From positions 1-7,072 of the forward strand of contig JBJXHB010000239.1 in NCBI GenBank assembly GCA_046160725.1: a DNA stretch of 7,072 nucleotides, in the 5' to 3' direction. Every line of letters starts with the position of its first letter. Positions within the stretch are counted from its first letter, which is position 1. The DNA is from JBJXHB01 sp046160725. GTDB lineage: Bacteria > Pseudomonadota > Gammaproteobacteria > Burkholderiales > Burkholderiaceae_C. Both the position numbers and the translations under genes were made by a program. The notes under the pieces were generated by a model, which was not told the origin of the DNA, searched no databases, and saw only the letters and a list, made by a program, of their open reading frames with translations. This document shows, one piece after another, positions 6,188 through 7,072 of this stretch.

Positions 6188-6963
6188 GCCCGCTGCAGGC
6201 CGCAGCGGGTGCGCCAGGCCGCCTTTCCGGCAAGGTCGCCATCGTCACCGGCGCGGCGGGGGGCTTCGGCGAGGGCATCGCCCGGTTGTTCGCGGCCGAG
6301 GGCGCGCGCGTCCTGATCGCCGACCTGGACGGCACGCGCGCCTCCGAGGTGGCCGCCTCCATCGGCCCGGCCGCACACGCCGTGCGCTGCGACGTCTCCC
6401 GGGGTGCCGACGTCGACGCCGCCGTGCGGGTCTGCGTCCAGGTCCTGGGCGCGCCGGACATCGTGGTCAACAACGCCGGCATCACCCACCGCAACGGGCC
6501 GATGCTGGAGGTCGACGAGGCCCTGTTCGACCGCGTGTTCGCGGTCAACGTGAAGTCGATCTTCCACATGGCGCATGCGGTGGTGCCGCTGATGCGTGAG
6601 CGCGGCAGCGGCAGCATCATCAACATCGGCTCCACCGCCGGCATCCGGCCTCGCCCGGGCCTGACCTGGTACAACGCCTCCAAGGGTGCCGTGAACCTGT
6701 TGTCCAAGTCGATGGCGGCCGAACTCGGCCCCGACGGCATCCGCGTCAACGCCATCTGCCCGGTCATGGGCGCCACCGGCCTGATCGACCAGTTCCTCGG
6801 CACCGACACCCCCGAGGCGCGGGCGCGCGTGGTGGCCGGCATCCCGCTGGGCCGCCTGTCGACGCCGCAGGACATCGCCGAGGCCGCGCTGTACCTGGCC
6901 AGTGACGCCGGCCGCTTCATCACCGGCATCGAACTGCCGGTGGATGGCGGCCGCACCATCTGA
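6184..6963 (+). CDS. SDR family NAD(P)-dependent oxidoreductase
   Basis: Complete classical SDR of 259 residues, a cytoplasmic alcohol/carbonyl oxidoreductase. The core begins at about residue 14 (LSGKVAIVTG). Motifs: TGAAGGFG (22-29, all three glycines present), Asp47 after strand 2 (NAD preference), NNAG (96-99), Asn122, Ser150, Tyr163-x3-Lys167, and the C-terminal ELPVDGG (250-256). It is therefore a fully equipped catalyst, in contrast to the SDR at the left edge with its altered glycine motif. Its ATG overlaps the EthD stop (ATGA) and has no strong ribosome site of its own, implying coupled translation. General FabG or glucose 1-dehydrogenase-type labels would be automatic names only; location in a catabolic operon suggests oxidation of a hydroxylated intermediate. 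Confidence 0.95.
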   Translation: MSPLQAAAGAPGRLSGKVAIVTGAAGGFGEGIARLFAAEGARVLIADLDGTRASEVAASIGPAAHAVRCDVSRGADVDAAVRVCVQVLGAPDIVVNNAGITHRNGPMLEVDEALFDRVFAVNVKSIFHMAHAVVPLMRERGSGSIINIGSTAGIRPRPGLTWYNASKGAVNLLSKSMAAELGPDGIRVNAICPVMGATGLIDQFLGTDTPEARARVVAGIPLGRLSTPQDIAEAALYLASDAGRFITGIELPVDGGRTI

Positions 6964-6976
6964 GCGGCCGCCGGCC

Positions 6977-7072
6977 ATGCGGCAGGCGGCGCTGGCGCTG
7001 TATGGCACCGACGAGCCCGTGCCGCCGGCGCGGCCTCTGCGCTGCGGTGCGCTGAGCCTGCACTGGTGCGGC
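6977..7072 (+). CDS. Unrecognised protein, 3'-truncated by window edge (32 codons seen)
   Basis: An open frame starts at ATG 6977, 13 nt after the second SDR, and stays open to the edge with the same GC-ending codon use as its neighbours. The visible protein begins MRQAALALYGTDEPVPPARP and continues with LRCGALSLHW. An in-frame ATG at 6944, overlapping the SDR, is an alternative start; neither has a strong ribosome site. The LYGTDEP...LRxGxLS pattern reminds me of the N-terminus of large proteins annotated as D-apionate lactonase-like, but 32 residues cannot prove this. If right, it would add a lactone-opening step to the pathway. The gene call is fairly likely; the family idea is weak. Confidence 0.55.
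   Translation, partial: MRQAALALYGTDEPVPPARPLRCGALSLHWCG

Noticed and set aside
5817..6970. The 10-mer TGAGCGGCCG occurring at both 5817-5826 and 6961-6970, each starting at a stop codon
   Set aside because: Short and very GC-rich, found only twice in the window; likely chance rather than a functional repeat.
6964..6976. GC palindromes just after the second SDR stop, considered as a terminator
   Set aside because: Only a 4-bp stem is possible, no T-run follows, and the next gene begins immediately at 6977.

Overview
The window is about 7 kb of very GC-rich DNA (roughly 70% by eye, almost every codon ending in G or C) carrying ten genes or gene fragments, all on the + strand. The codon bias, GTG starts alongside ATG, compact gene packing and the style of the transporter proteins suggest a betaproteobacterium of the order Burkholderiales. 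This is an inference: the window has no rRNA or other taxonomic marker.

Layout: a 5'-truncated short-chain dehydrogenase/reductase (SDR, 2-730); a complete ABC importer of the nitrate/sulfonate/taurine (NitT/TauT, Ssu-like) family with two different permeases (756-1595 and 1592-2389), one ATPase (2394-3254) and a periplasmic binding protein with a Tat-like leader (3289-4530); a 70-nt gap with a strong hairpin; a beta-hydroxyacid dehydrogenase of the 3-hydroxyisobutyrate / sulfolactaldehyde reductase superfamily (4601-5497); two small alpha+beta barrel proteins, DUF1330 (5523-5819) and EthD (5858-6187); a second, complete SDR (6184-6963); and the first 32 codons of an unrecognised gene running off the right edge (6977-7072).

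Genes overlap by 4 bases twice and are otherwise 4 to 70 bases apart with no opposing gene, so this reads as one operon, or part of one, whose promoter lies left of the window. No regulator, transposase, tRNA, rRNA, CRISPR array or phage gene is visible.

Taken together it looks like an uptake-plus-oxidation module: an importer for a small anionic or polar compound feeding three NAD(P)-dependent dehydrogenases and two small proteins of folds often linked to degradative pathways. The best substrate hint is the dehydrogenase at 4601-5497, whose substrate loop (PVGKTS...GTL) resembles the sulfolactaldehyde reductase YihU (PVGRTS...GTL, from memory) more than the usual PVSGG loop. With an Ssu-like importer this raises a C3-sulfonate hypothesis, but no sulfo-lyase or desulfonating monooxygenase is in the window. 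A sugar-acid or hydroxy-acid pathway fits equally well, and the substrate cannot be fixed from this sequence alone.
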